From Larkinella sp. C7 (lineage in GTDB: Bacteria; Bacteroidota; Bacteroidia; Cytophagales; Spirosomataceae): a stretch of DNA of 64,000 bases. Positions 33,924 to 42,730 of this stretch are shown here, piece after piece (position 1 is the stretch's first letter; the number at the start of each line of letters is the position of its first letter). The stretch lies in NCBI RefSeq assembly GCF_006149005.1, contig NZ_VBSL01000003.1:124001-188000 (forward strand), written 5' to 3'. The translations under genes and the position numbers were made by a program. The notes under the pieces are model-generated. The model saw nothing but the letters and a program-made list of their open reading frames with translations, was not told the origin of the DNA and ran no database searches.

Positions 33924-34568
33924 TTAGTCAGTTTCTCCGGCGAAATTGGGCAGCGACTGCGGGCGGGCATACGGAAACTGGGCGATTTTTTCCAGTTTAT
34001 AATAGCTGTTCAAGCCCGAAATGCCCACATCGTCAACGTGGCTCAGATCAATATGTCCCTGCTCATCGACGGCTTCGTCCGGCACGATCAGATGCTCGAT
34101 TTCGCCGATGATCAGCATTGTATTGTTGGCTTCAATCGGAATGCCCTGCAAAAACTTCATACCCAGTTTCAACTTGCTTTCTTTCACAAAAGGCGCTTTA
34201 AAACCGGAAAGGTATTCTTCCGTAAAGCGGCATTTGTCAAACTCCGACTCGTCGCGTTTGAATTTTGCGGAGGTGTAATGGGCCTGTTCCGCAAACGATT
34301 CGTGAACGTGGTTGATGGTGTAAAAACCATTTTCGAGAATGTTTTCGTAGGTATGCTGCCCCGCTTCCCGGTCGGGCCGCAGGATGAACCCCAGCAGGGC
34401 GGGATTGCTCCCCAAATGAATCACCGAACTAAAAATGGCCAGATTGGATTGCCCTTCGTTCGAAACCGATCCGATGAGGTTGGCCGGTTTGATGCCGGTA
34501 ACGGAGTTGATGATATTCAGACGTTTGATTCGTTCGGTGGTTTCTAGGTCTGCTCTGGTCAGGTGCAT
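33924..34568 (-). CDS. Flavin reductase-like domain protein
   Basis: The 214-residue protein belongs to the FMN-binding flavin reductase-like family. Motifs are IINSVTGIKPANLIGSVS, SNLAIFSSVIHLGSNPALLG and GFYTINHVHESFAEQAHYTS. The family binds FMN and uses NAD(P)H or acts as a flavoprotein oxidoreductase in the cytoplasm; the substrate is unknown. The DUF2256 gene begins immediately after its stop. Confidence 0.9.
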   Translation of the reverse strand: MHLTRADLETTERIKRLNIINSVTGIKPANLIGSVSNEGQSNLAIFSSVIHLGSNPALLGFILRPDREAGQHTYENILENGFYTINHVHESFAEQAHYTSAKFKRDESEFDKCRFTEEYLSGFKAPFVKESKLKLGMKFLQGIPIEANNTMLIIGEIEHLIVPDEAVDEQGHIDLSHVDDVGISGLNSYYKLEKIAQFPYARPQSLPNFAGETD

Positions 34569-34714
34569 AATCGGTCTGGTTTTTAAAATAGCCCGTCAAA
34601 GGTAGGACTCGTTTGGCGTTTTCTGTCGCCTTCTGATCGTTTTTTCGCATCTTCTGACACCTTGCATCTGCATCCGATCAGCGACCTTTACAGCTTGATA
34701 AACAACACCATACC

Positions 34715-35299
34715 ATGAACATGAAACATTACACCAGAACCGGGCTCCTGCTGCTGGCGGTTTTTGTCGCCCTGCCCGGCCCGGAAGCCAGCGCCCAGCA
34801 ACTGCGGGTGGCTTATTTCGGCGAAACCGTCACCCATTACGGGCTAAAAGTGGCCTACGAATACCCGCTCATTTCCCGCATCAAAGCCCGCAATTCGGCG
34901 CGGAAAGAATTCCTGTTGACACCCGGACTGGCGGTTTACAATCACCCCGACAACCACGTGGGGCTCATCCTTTCGCCCGAACTGGCTTACCAGCGGACGG
35001 GTCGGCGGGGTGGCACCTTTGAAGTCGGGCTTTCCAACTCGTATTTCCGGTATTTTCTGGCGGGAAAAACCTTCGAGGTCGATGAAAACGGCGGTTTTCG
35101 GCGGGTGAAAATGGCCGGTCGCGGAGCTTATCTGCCAACGGTTTCGGTCGGTTTCGGGCGCGATCTGTCGATCCGGAAAAACCGCTCACTCGCCTGGTAT
35201 GCCAAACTGAATCTGATGCAGCAACGGCCCTACAACGCGTCGACTTTGATGCGCTTTGGAATCGAATGTGGTATTCGCAAACCCTTGAAAAACAAATGA
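34715..35299 (+). CDS. Exported outer-membrane-type beta protein, unknown
   Basis: The 194-residue protein has a signal peptide ending near ASAQQ (28). Alternating hydrophobic and polar strands (LRVAYFGETVTHYGLKVAYE, then LTPGLAVYNH, VGLILSPELAYQ and SWYAKLNL-type segments) suggest a small outer-membrane barrel. No family is recognised. Its stop overlaps the ATG of the next lipoprotein hydrolase by 4 nt, so the pair is an operon. Confidence 0.7.
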   Translation: MNMKHYTRTGLLLLAVFVALPGPEASAQQLRVAYFGETVTHYGLKVAYEYPLISRIKARNSARKEFLLTPGLAVYNHPDNHVGLILSPELAYQRTGRRGGTFEVGLSNSYFRYFLAGKTFEVDENGGFRRVKMAGRGAYLPTVSVGFGRDLSIRKNRSLAWYAKLNLMQQRPYNASTLMRFGIECGIRKPLKNK

Positions 35300-36291
35300 A
35301 AACGCTCTATAAATACCTGTTCCTATTGGTGGCGGTTTCGCTCATTGCCTGCGAAAAAGACGACGCAACGACGACCGACCGAACGCTTTATTTACGGCAC
35401 AAAGGCGCGGATATGCCCATCTGGGTGCGCGGCAATCTGGCGTCGAACAAACTGGTTCTGTTTCTGCACGGCGGTCCCGGCGACTGCGCCATGTGTTACC
35501 GTCATTACCTCAAAGGACTGGAAAACGATGTGGCCGTGGCCTATTGGGACCAGCGGATTGCCGGGTCGTCGTCGGGAAAAGTGGATGTGAAAACGTTGAC
35601 TTACGAGCAGTTCGGCGAAGATGCATATTACGTTGTGAAGCTTTTGAAAGAGCAATATCCCAACACCCAAATTTATCTGGTGGCGCATAGTTTCGGCGTG
35701 GAACTGGCGTGGCAATTTCTGACGACAAACGATAACCAGAAGCTGGTCAGCGGGTTGATCGCGGTTAACGGTACATTTTCGACCTACCGCTGGCTGGTGC
35801 AGATGCGGGAGTGGGTACTGCGTGAAGCCCGTCGGCAGAACAATACTGCCATCGAGCAGTACGTTCAGGCCCGGCCCGTAACCGCCGAGAATCTGGGAAC
35901 CTATGAGTGGCCCGAGCTTTACAAACGAATGCTCGACCTGGACGGCAATCCGGTTTCGATTTACGACGATAAGAAGTTTGTCATCAATTATTTATTTGCC
36001 TCACCCAACACCGCTCTGGCCCAGTTCTCGCATCCGAAAGCGTATTCGGAATACGGCGAAACGACCATCCGGGGGTATGACCGGAGCGCGTTTCTGAAAA
36101 ACATCCAGATTCCGGTGGCCTTGTTCTGGGGCAAAAAAGATGGCGTTGTTCCCATCGAAATTGGCTACGAAACCCGGGATTTGCTGACGAAAACCGCGCC
36201 GACGTTTGTTACCTTCGACCAATCCTACCACGAGCCGTTTATATCGGAAACCGACCGGTTTGTGGCAGAAGTGTTGAAATTTGTCAGGTAA
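35296..36291 (+). CDS. Lipoprotein alpha/beta hydrolase (proline iminopeptidase-like)
   Basis: From ATG 35296 the protein has 331 residues with a lipoprotein signal (MKTLYKYLFLLVAVSLIAC, cysteine 19). The oxyanion motif FLHGGPGDC and the catalytic elbow LVAHSFGVELAW resemble the prolyl-aminopeptidase branch, although the first Gly of GxSxG is Ala. The acid and histidine are probably in FWGKKDGVVP and SYHEPF. It should sit on the envelope. It is translationally coupled to the barrel-like gene upstream. Confidence 0.85.
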   Translation: MKTLYKYLFLLVAVSLIACEKDDATTTDRTLYLRHKGADMPIWVRGNLASNKLVLFLHGGPGDCAMCYRHYLKGLENDVAVAYWDQRIAGSSSGKVDVKTLTYEQFGEDAYYVVKLLKEQYPNTQIYLVAHSFGVELAWQFLTTNDNQKLVSGLIAVNGTFSTYRWLVQMREWVLREARRQNNTAIEQYVQARPVTAENLGTYEWPELYKRMLDLDGNPVSIYDDKKFVINYLFASPNTALAQFSHPKAYSEYGETTIRGYDRSAFLKNIQIPVALFWGKKDGVVPIEIGYETRDLLTKTAPTFVTFDQSYHEPFISETDRFVAEVLKFVR

Positions 36292-36343
36292 AAAGTCAGC
36301 CGCCTGATCGGAAAATACGCTCTCGATCAGGCGGCTGACTTTT
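36291..36343. terminator. Bidirectional terminator, perfect 20-bp stem
   Basis: AAAAGTCAGCCGCCTGATCG at 36291-36310 pairs exactly with 36324-36343 around a 13-nt loop. The A-run on one side and T-run on the other make it a terminator on both strands, between the convergent hydrolase and lipoprotein genes. Confidence 0.88.
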
Positions 36344-36359
36344 ACCACAAAACCGCCTT

Positions 36360-37049
36360 TCAATCCATTTTGTAGCGAATCGTGGAAATGTAGCTGATCT
36401 TACCGTCTTTGAAATGTACCTGAACTTCGTCCATCAGGCCAGCGCCGGGATTATACGTGAAATACCACTGTGGCGATTGGCGCATGGCTGGATCATAGGC
36501 CGCAGCGAGATTTTTTGTCAGGAGTGAGATGCGCTCAAATTTATTGGCATACGCACGCACCGCTCTGATTTTGACAAGTTTGGTATACAGCGAACCCGTG
36601 GCGTCTCCGAGCCGGATAGAAGAGGCCGCTTGTAAGTTCGCAGGCCACTGCGAGAGCTGTCTGCCACTGTTCAGATAAATGCTTTTAACCTGATCGGCTT
36701 CGATGGTGATCTGAACACCGGAGTCGGTTCCCTGGTTCTGATCCAGCAAAATGTATTGGTAGAGAGGAAGGCGTTCACGCAACTGCGCAAGGTCCGACGT
36801 GTTATTGCTGACGACGTTTAAAAAGGTAATGCCCGTGGTTTGCCGGAGGGTTTGAAGCCCGGCATACGCTTTTTCAGCCTCATCGTTGATCGTCAGACCG
36901 AGGTAACTTCCACTCGCAATGCTGTCACGGCTCAGGATGACGGCTGGTGGTGGGCACACGGTGACGGGCTCGGGTTCGACCGAAGGGTCTGTTAGGCAAC
37001 CGGTGAGAAATAGGAAGATAAACAGGGTCGAGAGTAGGGTATTTTTCAT
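36360..37049 (-). CDS. Hypothetical lipoprotein
   Basis: From ATG 37049 the product has 229 residues with signal MKNTLLSTLFIFLFLTGC (cysteine 18). It is not recognised. A Pro-rich linker (SVEPEPVTVCPPP) precedes a mixed alpha/beta body including LGLTINDEAEKAYAGLQTLR and SGVQITIEADQVKSIYLNSG. It seems to be a stand-alone envelope protein that ends at the shared bidirectional terminator. Confidence 0.65.
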   Translation of the reverse strand: MKNTLLSTLFIFLFLTGCLTDPSVEPEPVTVCPPPAVILSRDSIASGSYLGLTINDEAEKAYAGLQTLRQTTGITFLNVVSNNTSDLAQLRERLPLYQYILLDQNQGTDSGVQITIEADQVKSIYLNSGRQLSQWPANLQAASSIRLGDATGSLYTKLVKIRAVRAYANKFERISLLTKNLAAAYDPAMRQSPQWYFTYNPGAGLMDEVQVHFKDGKISYISTIRYKMD

Positions 37050-37199
37050 TGGATCGGGGAAAATTGAGGTCATATCAGATAGACGGACTCCCGGTTTTGT
37101 CGTTTGGTTGGAAGGGTCACAGACTAATTTTTCGCCCTGAATTGGAACGCGAACCGGATTGATCTTGTGTTGTGGTGGAATGAATCAACAAACCATACC

Positions 37200-38051
37200 A
37201 TGAGCAACACAACAGAACAAACAGCATTAACTTTCAGACTGGGGGGCGATCTGGAAATCAACCGGTTGGGCTACGGCGGCATGCAACTGACCGGTTTTGG
37301 GGTGTGGGGCGATGCGCAGAACCGCGAAACGGCGAAGGCGGTTTTGCAGAAAGCGGTGGAGTCGGGCGTGAATTTTATCGATACGGCGGATTCCTACGGC
37401 CCGCATACCAATGAAAAACTGATTGCCGATGCCCTGCATCCGTATCAACAAGGACTGATCATTGCTACCAAAGGCGGTTTTGACCGAACCGGCCCCAATC
37501 AGTGGGTGACCAACGGCGACCCGGATCACATCCGGCAGGCGATTGACGGCAGCCTGCAGCGGCTGAAACTGGAGCGCATCGACCTCTGGCAACTTCACCG
37601 GTTTGACCCCGACATCCCGGTTGAAGAAACCCTCGGCCCGGTCGTGGAAGCCGTTCAGGCGGGGAAAATTCGCCATGTCGGTTTGTCCGAGGTGGGCATC
37701 AAGGAGATTGAGCGCGCCGAGAAAGTGTTGCCGATCGTATCGGTCCAGAACCTGTATAACCTCGGCAACCGGAAGTGGGAAGCGGTTCTGGATTACACCA
37801 TTCAACGCGGCATGGCGTTCATTCCCTGGTATCCACTGGCGTCCGGGCCAAAGAAACTGGCCGCCAAAATTCGGGAAATCGCGGAAAAACACGAGGCCAC
37901 AACGGCGCAAATCGCCCTGGCGTGGTTACTGAAACGGTCGTCCAACATCCTGCTGATTCCCGGAACCAGCTCACTCGATCACCTGAACGAGAATCTGGCC
38001 GCCGACCGGATTGTGTTGTCGGACGAGGATTTTGCCGCTTTGTCGGCGTGA
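37200..38051 (+). CDS. Aldo/keto reductase
   Basis: From ATG 37200 (MSNTTEQTALTFRLGGDLEI) the protein has 283 residues and the TIM-barrel AKR fold. The catalytic Asp-Tyr pair is in FIDTADSYGPHTNEKLIADA, the Lys in IIATKGGF, and the His in LWQLHRFDPDIP. The C-terminal NADPH-site segment is ILLIPGTSSLDHLNENL. It would reduce a carbonyl compound with NADPH in the cytoplasm; the substrate is unknown. Confidence 0.93.
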   Translation: MSNTTEQTALTFRLGGDLEINRLGYGGMQLTGFGVWGDAQNRETAKAVLQKAVESGVNFIDTADSYGPHTNEKLIADALHPYQQGLIIATKGGFDRTGPNQWVTNGDPDHIRQAIDGSLQRLKLERIDLWQLHRFDPDIPVEETLGPVVEAVQAGKIRHVGLSEVGIKEIERAEKVLPIVSVQNLYNLGNRKWEAVLDYTIQRGMAFIPWYPLASGPKKLAAKIREIAEKHEATTAQIALAWLLKRSSNILLIPGTSSLDHLNENLAADRIVLSDEDFAALSA

Positions 38052-38169
38052 ATCGCAGCCCGTCCGGTTGTTGGGCTAGGCGAACGACTTTGCTCACAAA
38101 CCGGGATTTTGGCAATCAGGGTCATTGGTCGAAGTGATGAAAGTCATGCGGCATCCAGGCTAATTACCG

Positions 38170-38177
38170 TACTTTTG
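38170..38177 (+). promoter_or_regulatory. Candidate -7 box and SD for the dehydrogenase gene
   Basis: TACTTTTG fits TAnnTTTG 17 nt before the start codon, and AGGAG at 38187-38191 is one of the few clear Shine-Dalgarno sites here. A TTG at the standard distance is not seen. The leader would be very short. Confidence 0.45.
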
Positions 38178-38194
38178 CATAAAATCCAGGAGCT

Positions 38195-39184
38195 ATGAAA
38201 ATTGCCTTTTTCAGTACAGCCGCTTACGAACGGGACTGGTTTATCCGGTACCAGGCGCACCATACCATCACGTTTATCGACGAGATTCTGACCGAACAAA
38301 CCAGTCACCTGGCCAGCGGTTACGAAGCGGTTTGCGCGTTTGTGGAAGATGATTTGAGCAAACCGGTTTTAGAATCGCTCCGATCGCTGGGCATTCAGTT
38401 GGTGGCCATGCGTTGCGTGGGGCTGGACAATGTCGATCTGGAAGCCGCTGACGAACTGGGCATAACGGTTTTACACGTGCCGGGCTATTCGCCCTATTCC
38501 GTTGCCGAACATGCCGTTGCGCTGCTGATGGGGCTGGTTCGGCACATTCCGCAGGCACACGAGCGGGTTTTGCAGGGCAATTTTTCGATCAATGGGTTCA
38601 CGGGACAGGATTTACACGGAAAAACCGTTGGCGTAATCGGCACGGGGCACATTGGTCAGGCTTTTTGCCAGATCATGCTGGGATTTGGCTGTCGGGTGCT
38701 CGCGTTCGATATCAAACCGAATCAGCCGCTGCTCAACGCGGGCGTCCGCTACGTTGCCCTGCCAACGCTCCTGGCCGAATCCGATGTGATCTCGCTGCAT
38801 TGCCCGCTGAACGCCCAAACCCGGCAGCTTCTGAACGCACCGGCTCTGTCGCAACTGAAACCGACGGCCATTGTGGTCAACTCCAGCCGGGGTGGGCTGG
38901 TCGATACCGCAGCGGTTCTGGATGCGCTGGATGCCAATGCGTTGGCCGGATATGCGGCTGATGTGTATGTGAATGAGAAGAAGTGGTTTCACCGGGATTT
39001 TTCCGGCCAGCCCATCACCGACGACCTGCTAAACCGCTTGCGGACGCACCCACGGGTGTTGCTGACGGCCCACCAGGGATTTCTCACCGAGGAAGCCCTA
39101 CAGCAGATTGCCCACCGGCTGATCCTTCAGATTTCGTTCTACCAGAACAGTCGGCAGGAAGGCATCAGCAAAATATCGATGTGA
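38195..39184 (+). CDS. ldhA: D-lactate dehydrogenase-like 2-hydroxyacid dehydrogenase
   Basis: The 329-residue protein belongs to the D-2-hydroxyacid dehydrogenase family. The NAD site is VGVIGTGHIGQAF, the catalytic Arg is in VNSSRGGLVDTAAV, and the Glu/His region includes HQGFLTEEAL. The C-terminal pattern (DVYVNEKKWFHRDFSG) resembles fermentative D-lactate dehydrogenase (LdhA), which reduces pyruvate. It could instead act on another 2-keto acid. Confidence 0.88.
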   Translation: MKIAFFSTAAYERDWFIRYQAHHTITFIDEILTEQTSHLASGYEAVCAFVEDDLSKPVLESLRSLGIQLVAMRCVGLDNVDLEAADELGITVLHVPGYSPYSVAEHAVALLMGLVRHIPQAHERVLQGNFSINGFTGQDLHGKTVGVIGTGHIGQAFCQIMLGFGCRVLAFDIKPNQPLLNAGVRYVALPTLLAESDVISLHCPLNAQTRQLLNAPALSQLKPTAIVVNSSRGGLVDTAAVLDALDANALAGYAADVYVNEKKWFHRDFSGQPITDDLLNRLRTHPRVLLTAHQGFLTEEALQQIAHRLILQISFYQNSRQEGISKISM

Positions 39185-39285
39185 CCGGTTTCTGAAAACC
39201 GCGCACACCGATTCGTTTTTCTTTCGGCCAAAATTTGAGTTGACAACTCTCTCGTGTAGCTTTACACCATCGTTTTCGGACGAGC

Positions 39286-39993
39286 GTGTTTCACTTAGCC
39301 ATCACATCCATTACGAAATTGCTTCGCCACCTGCCCAATGCCATGACCTGCGGCAACCTGCTGTGCGGTTGCATCGGTTTGGTAATGACCCTGCGCGGCC
39401 ATTCCGACACGGCGGCCTGGCTTATTCTACTGGCTGGTGTGCTCGATTTTGGCGACGGTTTTGTGGCCCGGCTGGTTCATGCGTCGGGGCCGTTTGGGAA
39501 AGAACTGGATTCGCTGGCCGACGTCGTTACGTTCGGCGTTTTGCCGGCGACGATGGTTTACCAGGCCCTGTGGTCGCTGGGATTCGGAAACTGGTCGTAT
39601 CTGGCCTTCACCATTGCGGTTTTAGCCGCCTTGCGACTCGCCAATTTCAACATCGACACCCGCCAGTCCGACCAGTTTATTGGTTTGCCGGTTCCGGCCA
39701 ACACCATCTTCATTGCGGCATTTCCGCTCATGGCTCACTACCAGCCGCAATTTGCTTTTCTGTGGCAAAACCCCATCACGCTGTTTCTCCTGATTGTTTT
39801 CTCGTTCATGATGGTGGCCGAATTGCCCTTGCTGGCGTTCAAATTCAAATCCTTCGGCTGGCGTGAAAACCGCATAAAATTCAGTTTTCTGATCGGATCA
39901 GCGTTTCTGTTGTTATTTTTGCACTTCGCAGCCGTACCGCTGGTGATCGCTTTATACATTTTGATCTCATACTTTGCTAAAAACAAGCCGTGA
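39286..39993 (+). CDS. pssA: CDP-diacylglycerol-serine O-phosphatidyltransferase
   Basis: The 235-residue membrane enzyme makes phosphatidylserine, the precursor of phosphatidylethanolamine. The CDP-alcohol phosphotransferase signature D-x2-DG-x2-AR-x8-G-x3-D-x3-D is complete, from DFGDGFVAR through GKELDSLAD. PNAMTCGNLLCGCIG at the start is typical of Bacteroidota PssA. Translation probably begins at GTG 39286, since no suitable ATG lies upstream. About seven hydrophobic segments are visible. It is followed by purS and fabH on the same strand. Confidence 0.92.
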   Translation: MFHLAITSITKLLRHLPNAMTCGNLLCGCIGLVMTLRGHSDTAAWLILLAGVLDFGDGFVARLVHASGPFGKELDSLADVVTFGVLPATMVYQALWSLGFGNWSYLAFTIAVLAALRLANFNIDTRQSDQFIGLPVPANTIFIAAFPLMAHYQPQFAFLWQNPITLFLLIVFSFMMVAELPLLAFKFKSFGWRENRIKFSFLIGSAFLLLFLHFAAVPLVIALYILISYFAKNKP

Positions 39994-40042
39994 CGGATTG
40001 AATTTTAACCCCTAAATTCCGCACTGCTGATCTGCTTCAAAC

Positions 40043-40294
40043 ATGAAATACGTTGCTGAAATTGACATAATGCCCCAGAAGGAAATTCTGGATCCACAGG
40101 GCAAAGCCGTAAAACTGGGACTGCACAACCTCCACATCGATTCGGTGGGAGATGTCCGGATTGGCAAACACATCCGCCTGGAAGTCGAAGCGGAGTCGGA
40201 GGAAAAAGCGAAAGAAACGGTCGATACGGCCTGTCGCCAGCTGCTCGCCAATCTGATTATGGAAGAATACACGTTTTCGATTCAGGGCGTGTAG
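40043..40294 (+). CDS. purS: Phosphoribosylformylglycinamidine synthase subunit PurS
   Basis: The 83-residue protein matches PurS, the small subunit of the PurS-PurQ-PurL enzyme that forms FGAM in purine synthesis. Key segments are the N-terminal MKYVAEIDIMPQKEILDPQG, then IDSVGDVRIGKHIRLEVEA and the end EYTFSIQGV. purQ and purL are not in this window, so the subunit gene is detached from its partners. It is 49 nt downstream of pssA. Confidence 0.92.
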   Translation: MKYVAEIDIMPQKEILDPQGKAVKLGLHNLHIDSVGDVRIGKHIRLEVEAESEEKAKETVDTACRQLLANLIMEEYTFSIQGV

Positions 40295-40315
40295 TCAGCC
40301 TCCCATTTCCTTTCT

Positions 40316-41317
40316 ATGACCTATTCCACCATCACCGGTCTGGGATTTTACGTTCCCGAAAACGTCGTCACGAACCAGGATCTGACGCAATACATGGATA
40401 CGTCGGACGCGTGGATTCGGGAACGCACCGGGATTGAGCAACGGCGGTATTTTACCTACGGAAAAGACACCAACGCCAGCATGGCTGCGGCTGCTTCCCG
40501 CATGGCCATCGACCGGGCGGGTTTGCAAACGACTGACATTGAATTGATTGTCTTTGCGACAATCACGCCCGATTATTTCTTCCCCGGCTCAGGTTTCCTG
40601 ATGCAGCGTGAATTGGGGCTGGAGGGCATCGGCGTCATCGACATCCGCAACCAGTGTTCGGGCTTTGTGTATGCCCTGTCCATTGCCGATCAGTTCATCA
40701 AAACCGGCATGTACAAAAAGGTGCTGGTGGTGGGTTCCGAAATTCAATCGACCTGGATCAACAAAAGCAACCAGGGCCGGGGTGTGGCCGTCATTTTTGG
40801 GGATGGCGCCGGAGCCGCCGTTTTGCAGGCCACCGACGATCCGGAACACCGCGTTCTGTCGACCCACCTGCACGCGGATGGACGTTATGCCGAAGACCTC
40901 TACGTTCGGGATCCGGGCAGCAGCCGACCTTCGCGCGCGGCCACCAAAGAGATGGTCGACGAAGGCGGTTTTGATGTCGTCATGAACGGCAACGCGGTTT
41001 TCAAACACGCCACGGTGCGGTTTGCGGAAGTGATCAATGAAGCGCTAAAAGCGAACGGTTATGGCCCCGAAGACATTGCGCTGCTGGTGCCCCACCAGGC
41101 CAATATCCGCATTTCGGACTACGTTCGCCAGCAACTGAAGCTGCCCGCCGAGAAAGTTTACAACAACATTCAGCGGTATGGCAACACCACAGCCGCATCT
41201 ATCCCCATTGCTCTGACCGAAGCCTGGGAACAGGGCCGCATTCAACCCGGCGACGTGGTTTGTCTGGCGGCTTTCGGCAGCGGTTTCACCTGGGCCTCCG
41301 CGCTGATAAAGTGGTGA
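40316..41317 (+). CDS. fabH: Beta-ketoacyl-ACP synthase III
   Basis: The 333-residue condensing enzyme starts fatty acid synthesis from an acyl-CoA and malonyl-ACP. The catalytic Cys-His-Asn triad is complete: C114 in DIRNQCSGFVYA, H260 in LVPHQANIRI and N290 in RYGNTTAASIP. The residue just before the catalytic Cys is Gln; what this means for primer choice is not clear. It is the last gene of the pssA-purS-fabH run. A hairpin separates it from the convergent CoA-binding protein. Confidence 0.94.
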   Translation: MTYSTITGLGFYVPENVVTNQDLTQYMDTSDAWIRERTGIEQRRYFTYGKDTNASMAAAASRMAIDRAGLQTTDIELIVFATITPDYFFPGSGFLMQRELGLEGIGVIDIRNQCSGFVYALSIADQFIKTGMYKKVLVVGSEIQSTWINKSNQGRGVAVIFGDGAGAAVLQATDDPEHRVLSTHLHADGRYAEDLYVRDPGSSRPSRAATKEMVDEGGFDVVMNGNAVFKHATVRFAEVINEALKANGYGPEDIALLVPHQANIRISDYVRQQLKLPAEKVYNNIQRYGNTTAASIPIALTEAWEQGRIQPGDVVCLAAFGSGFTWASALIKW

Positions 41318-41337
41318 GAGAGAATTATATGAGTTAA

Positions 41338-41382
41338 GAGTTAAGAATCAAGAGTTAAAAGTGAACTCTTAATTCTTAACTC
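41338..41382. terminator. 19-bp inverted repeat between convergent genes
   Basis: Arms 41338-41356 and 41364-41382 pair with one mismatch (GAGTTAAGAATCAAGAGTT on the left). The same core word, GAGTTAAGAAT, forms the hairpin at 59378-59466, also between convergent genes, so this is a repeated terminator-like element. Confidence 0.75.
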
Positions 41383-41389
41383 ATAACTC

Positions 41390-41752
41390 CTAGTACTGCC
41401 CGGTGGCCAGCATTACCAGCGTACAGGCTTCGATGGGTTCGATGCCCTGCTGTTGCAGGTCTTTCTCAAAAGCCGGGTTCTCCGTTCCCGGATTAAAAAT
41501 CACCCGCCGGGGTTTCAACTCTTTGATGTATTCGTAGAAGCCCGTCTGGTTTTTGGGCGAAACGTAGAGGGTAACGGTATCAATATCTTTCAATTCCGGT
41601 TGCCCGGTCTGAATGGGATTACCCCGAACCGTTCCCGACCGCAGACCGAGTAATTCGACGGCGTGGCCATGCTGCACCAGGCGATTGGCGGCCTTGTTGG
41701 CATAGCGCTCCGGGTTTTCGGAAGCCCCAATGACTAATGTTTTGCTTTTCAT
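41390..41752 (-). CDS. CoA-binding domain protein (YccU-like)
   Basis: The 120-residue protein has the CoA-binding Rossmann-like fold: TLVIGASENPERYANKAANR, then VELLGLRSGTVRG and RVIFNPGTENPAFEK. It resembles the short single-domain YccU family, which may sense or bind CoA derivatives; no enzymatic role is established. It converges on fabH across a palindromic hairpin. Confidence 0.9.
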   Translation of the reverse strand: MKSKTLVIGASENPERYANKAANRLVQHGHAVELLGLRSGTVRGNPIQTGQPELKDIDTVTLYVSPKNQTGFYEYIKELKPRRVIFNPGTENPAFEKDLQQQGIEPIEACTLVMLATGQY

Positions 41753-41888
41753 TACTACATTTTTTATTCGACTCTTCCCAGAAAACTATCGGGACAGCAG
41801 TTTAGTTTCTATTTCAAATCCTAATCCGGCCCTACTGCGTATATACCATTCCGGCCACTTCATCTCTATTGTTACTTTTCTGATCGAC

Positions 41889-41918
41889 TTGCTATGCCAA
41901 AAATTGTGCCTATATTTG
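41889..41918 (+). promoter_or_regulatory. Promoter for the NUMOD4/HNH gene
   Basis: TTG at 41889-41891 and TATATTTG at 41911-41918 are 19 nt apart, an exact fit to the Bacteroidota TTG-N19-21-TAnnTTTG promoter. Transcription would start near 41925, giving a leader of about 165 nt before the ATG at 42089. The gap 41753-42088 is AT-rich and otherwise holds only the palindrome listed next. Confidence 0.7.
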
Positions 41919-41948
41919 TTTAACAAAAATTGAAAAATGTTAAACAAA
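41915..41948. promoter_or_regulatory. Operator-like 11-bp inverted repeat
   Basis: TTTGTTTAACA (41915-41925) and its exact reverse complement (41938-41948) are separated by 12 nt. The left arm shares its first four bases with the -7 box, so a protein bound there would block or tune the promoter. The spacing suits a dimeric repressor, perhaps the downstream product itself. Confidence 0.6.
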
Positions 41949-42088
41949 ATAAAATTTGTGGGAACGATTAAGTTTTACTAAATTGTTCTCAACTTGTCTA
42001 TTTCAATGAATTATTGACACTTTTAACCATATTTCATTCCCGGCTTCCCCGTTTATTTTGTTAATTGTTCATTCAACAAACATACCCG

Positions 42089-42700
42089 ATGACTAACCGA
42101 ATTAGCCTAAACATGCCCGAGAAAAGGACCAGCAATTACTGGAATGAGAAATGGGTGGCGATCAACTTTGAGGGAGTTGAAAACCCGCCCCGCTATGAAG
42201 TTTCGAATTACGGCCGACTGAAGAGTTTTCAAAACGATCCGAAGGATGGCACGCTCATCAATGGATCGATCATTCAGGGTTATCGTTCACTCAACATCCG
42301 TACCGGCGGCAAAACGATCAACCGGTATTTTCACAAGTTGATCGCCGAACTGTTTCTGAACCGCGAAAGCCCGGAGCAGAAGTACGTCATTCACCTCGAC
42401 CACGACAAGAAAAACAATCATTTTCAGAACCTGAAGTGGGTAACGAAAGAGGAAATGATTGAACACAACCGCACCAGCCCGAACATCCTGAACCGCGAAA
42501 TTCCGCGCCGGACCCGGAATTATAAACTGACCGAGTCGAAGGTGAAGATGATCAAAAAGTTATTGAAGAATGAGAAGAACCGCCTGAAAATGATCGCCAA
42601 GCAGTTTGGCATCACACACACCCAACTGAACCGGATCCGTTCGGGTGAGAACTGGAAGCACGTTACGATTGACGATGACGTTCCGAGTGAGAAAAACTAA
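42089..42700 (+). CDS. NUMOD4/HNH endonuclease-like DNA-binding protein
   Basis: From ATG 42089 the protein has 203 residues. A NUMOD4-type segment (about 14-60: WVAINFEG, RYEVSNYGRLKSF) is followed by an HNH-type region (about 78-125: HKLIAELFLN, HLDHDKKNNHFQNLKWVT) and a C-terminal helix-turn-helix (about 145-195: LKMIAKQFGITHTQLNRIRS). The combination is that of homing-endonuclease-derived proteins, but no intron or intein is nearby. The HNH metal residues appear present (HLDHDKKNN), so nuclease activity is possible; the HTH and the upstream operator-like palindrome also fit a domesticated regulator. Confidence 0.8.
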   Translation: MTNRISLNMPEKRTSNYWNEKWVAINFEGVENPPRYEVSNYGRLKSFQNDPKDGTLINGSIIQGYRSLNIRTGGKTINRYFHKLIAELFLNRESPEQKYVIHLDHDKKNNHFQNLKWVTKEEMIEHNRTSPNILNREIPRRTRNYKLTESKVKMIKKLLKNEKNRLKMIAKQFGITHTQLNRIRSGENWKHVTIDDDVPSEKN

Positions 42701-42730
42701 AGGCGGTTTTTCGCTTTGCCTTCAGCGTTG

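Noticed and set aside
42089-42700. Intron- or intein-borne homing endonuclease
   Set aside because: The gene is free-standing with its own promoter, and no split host gene surrounds it.
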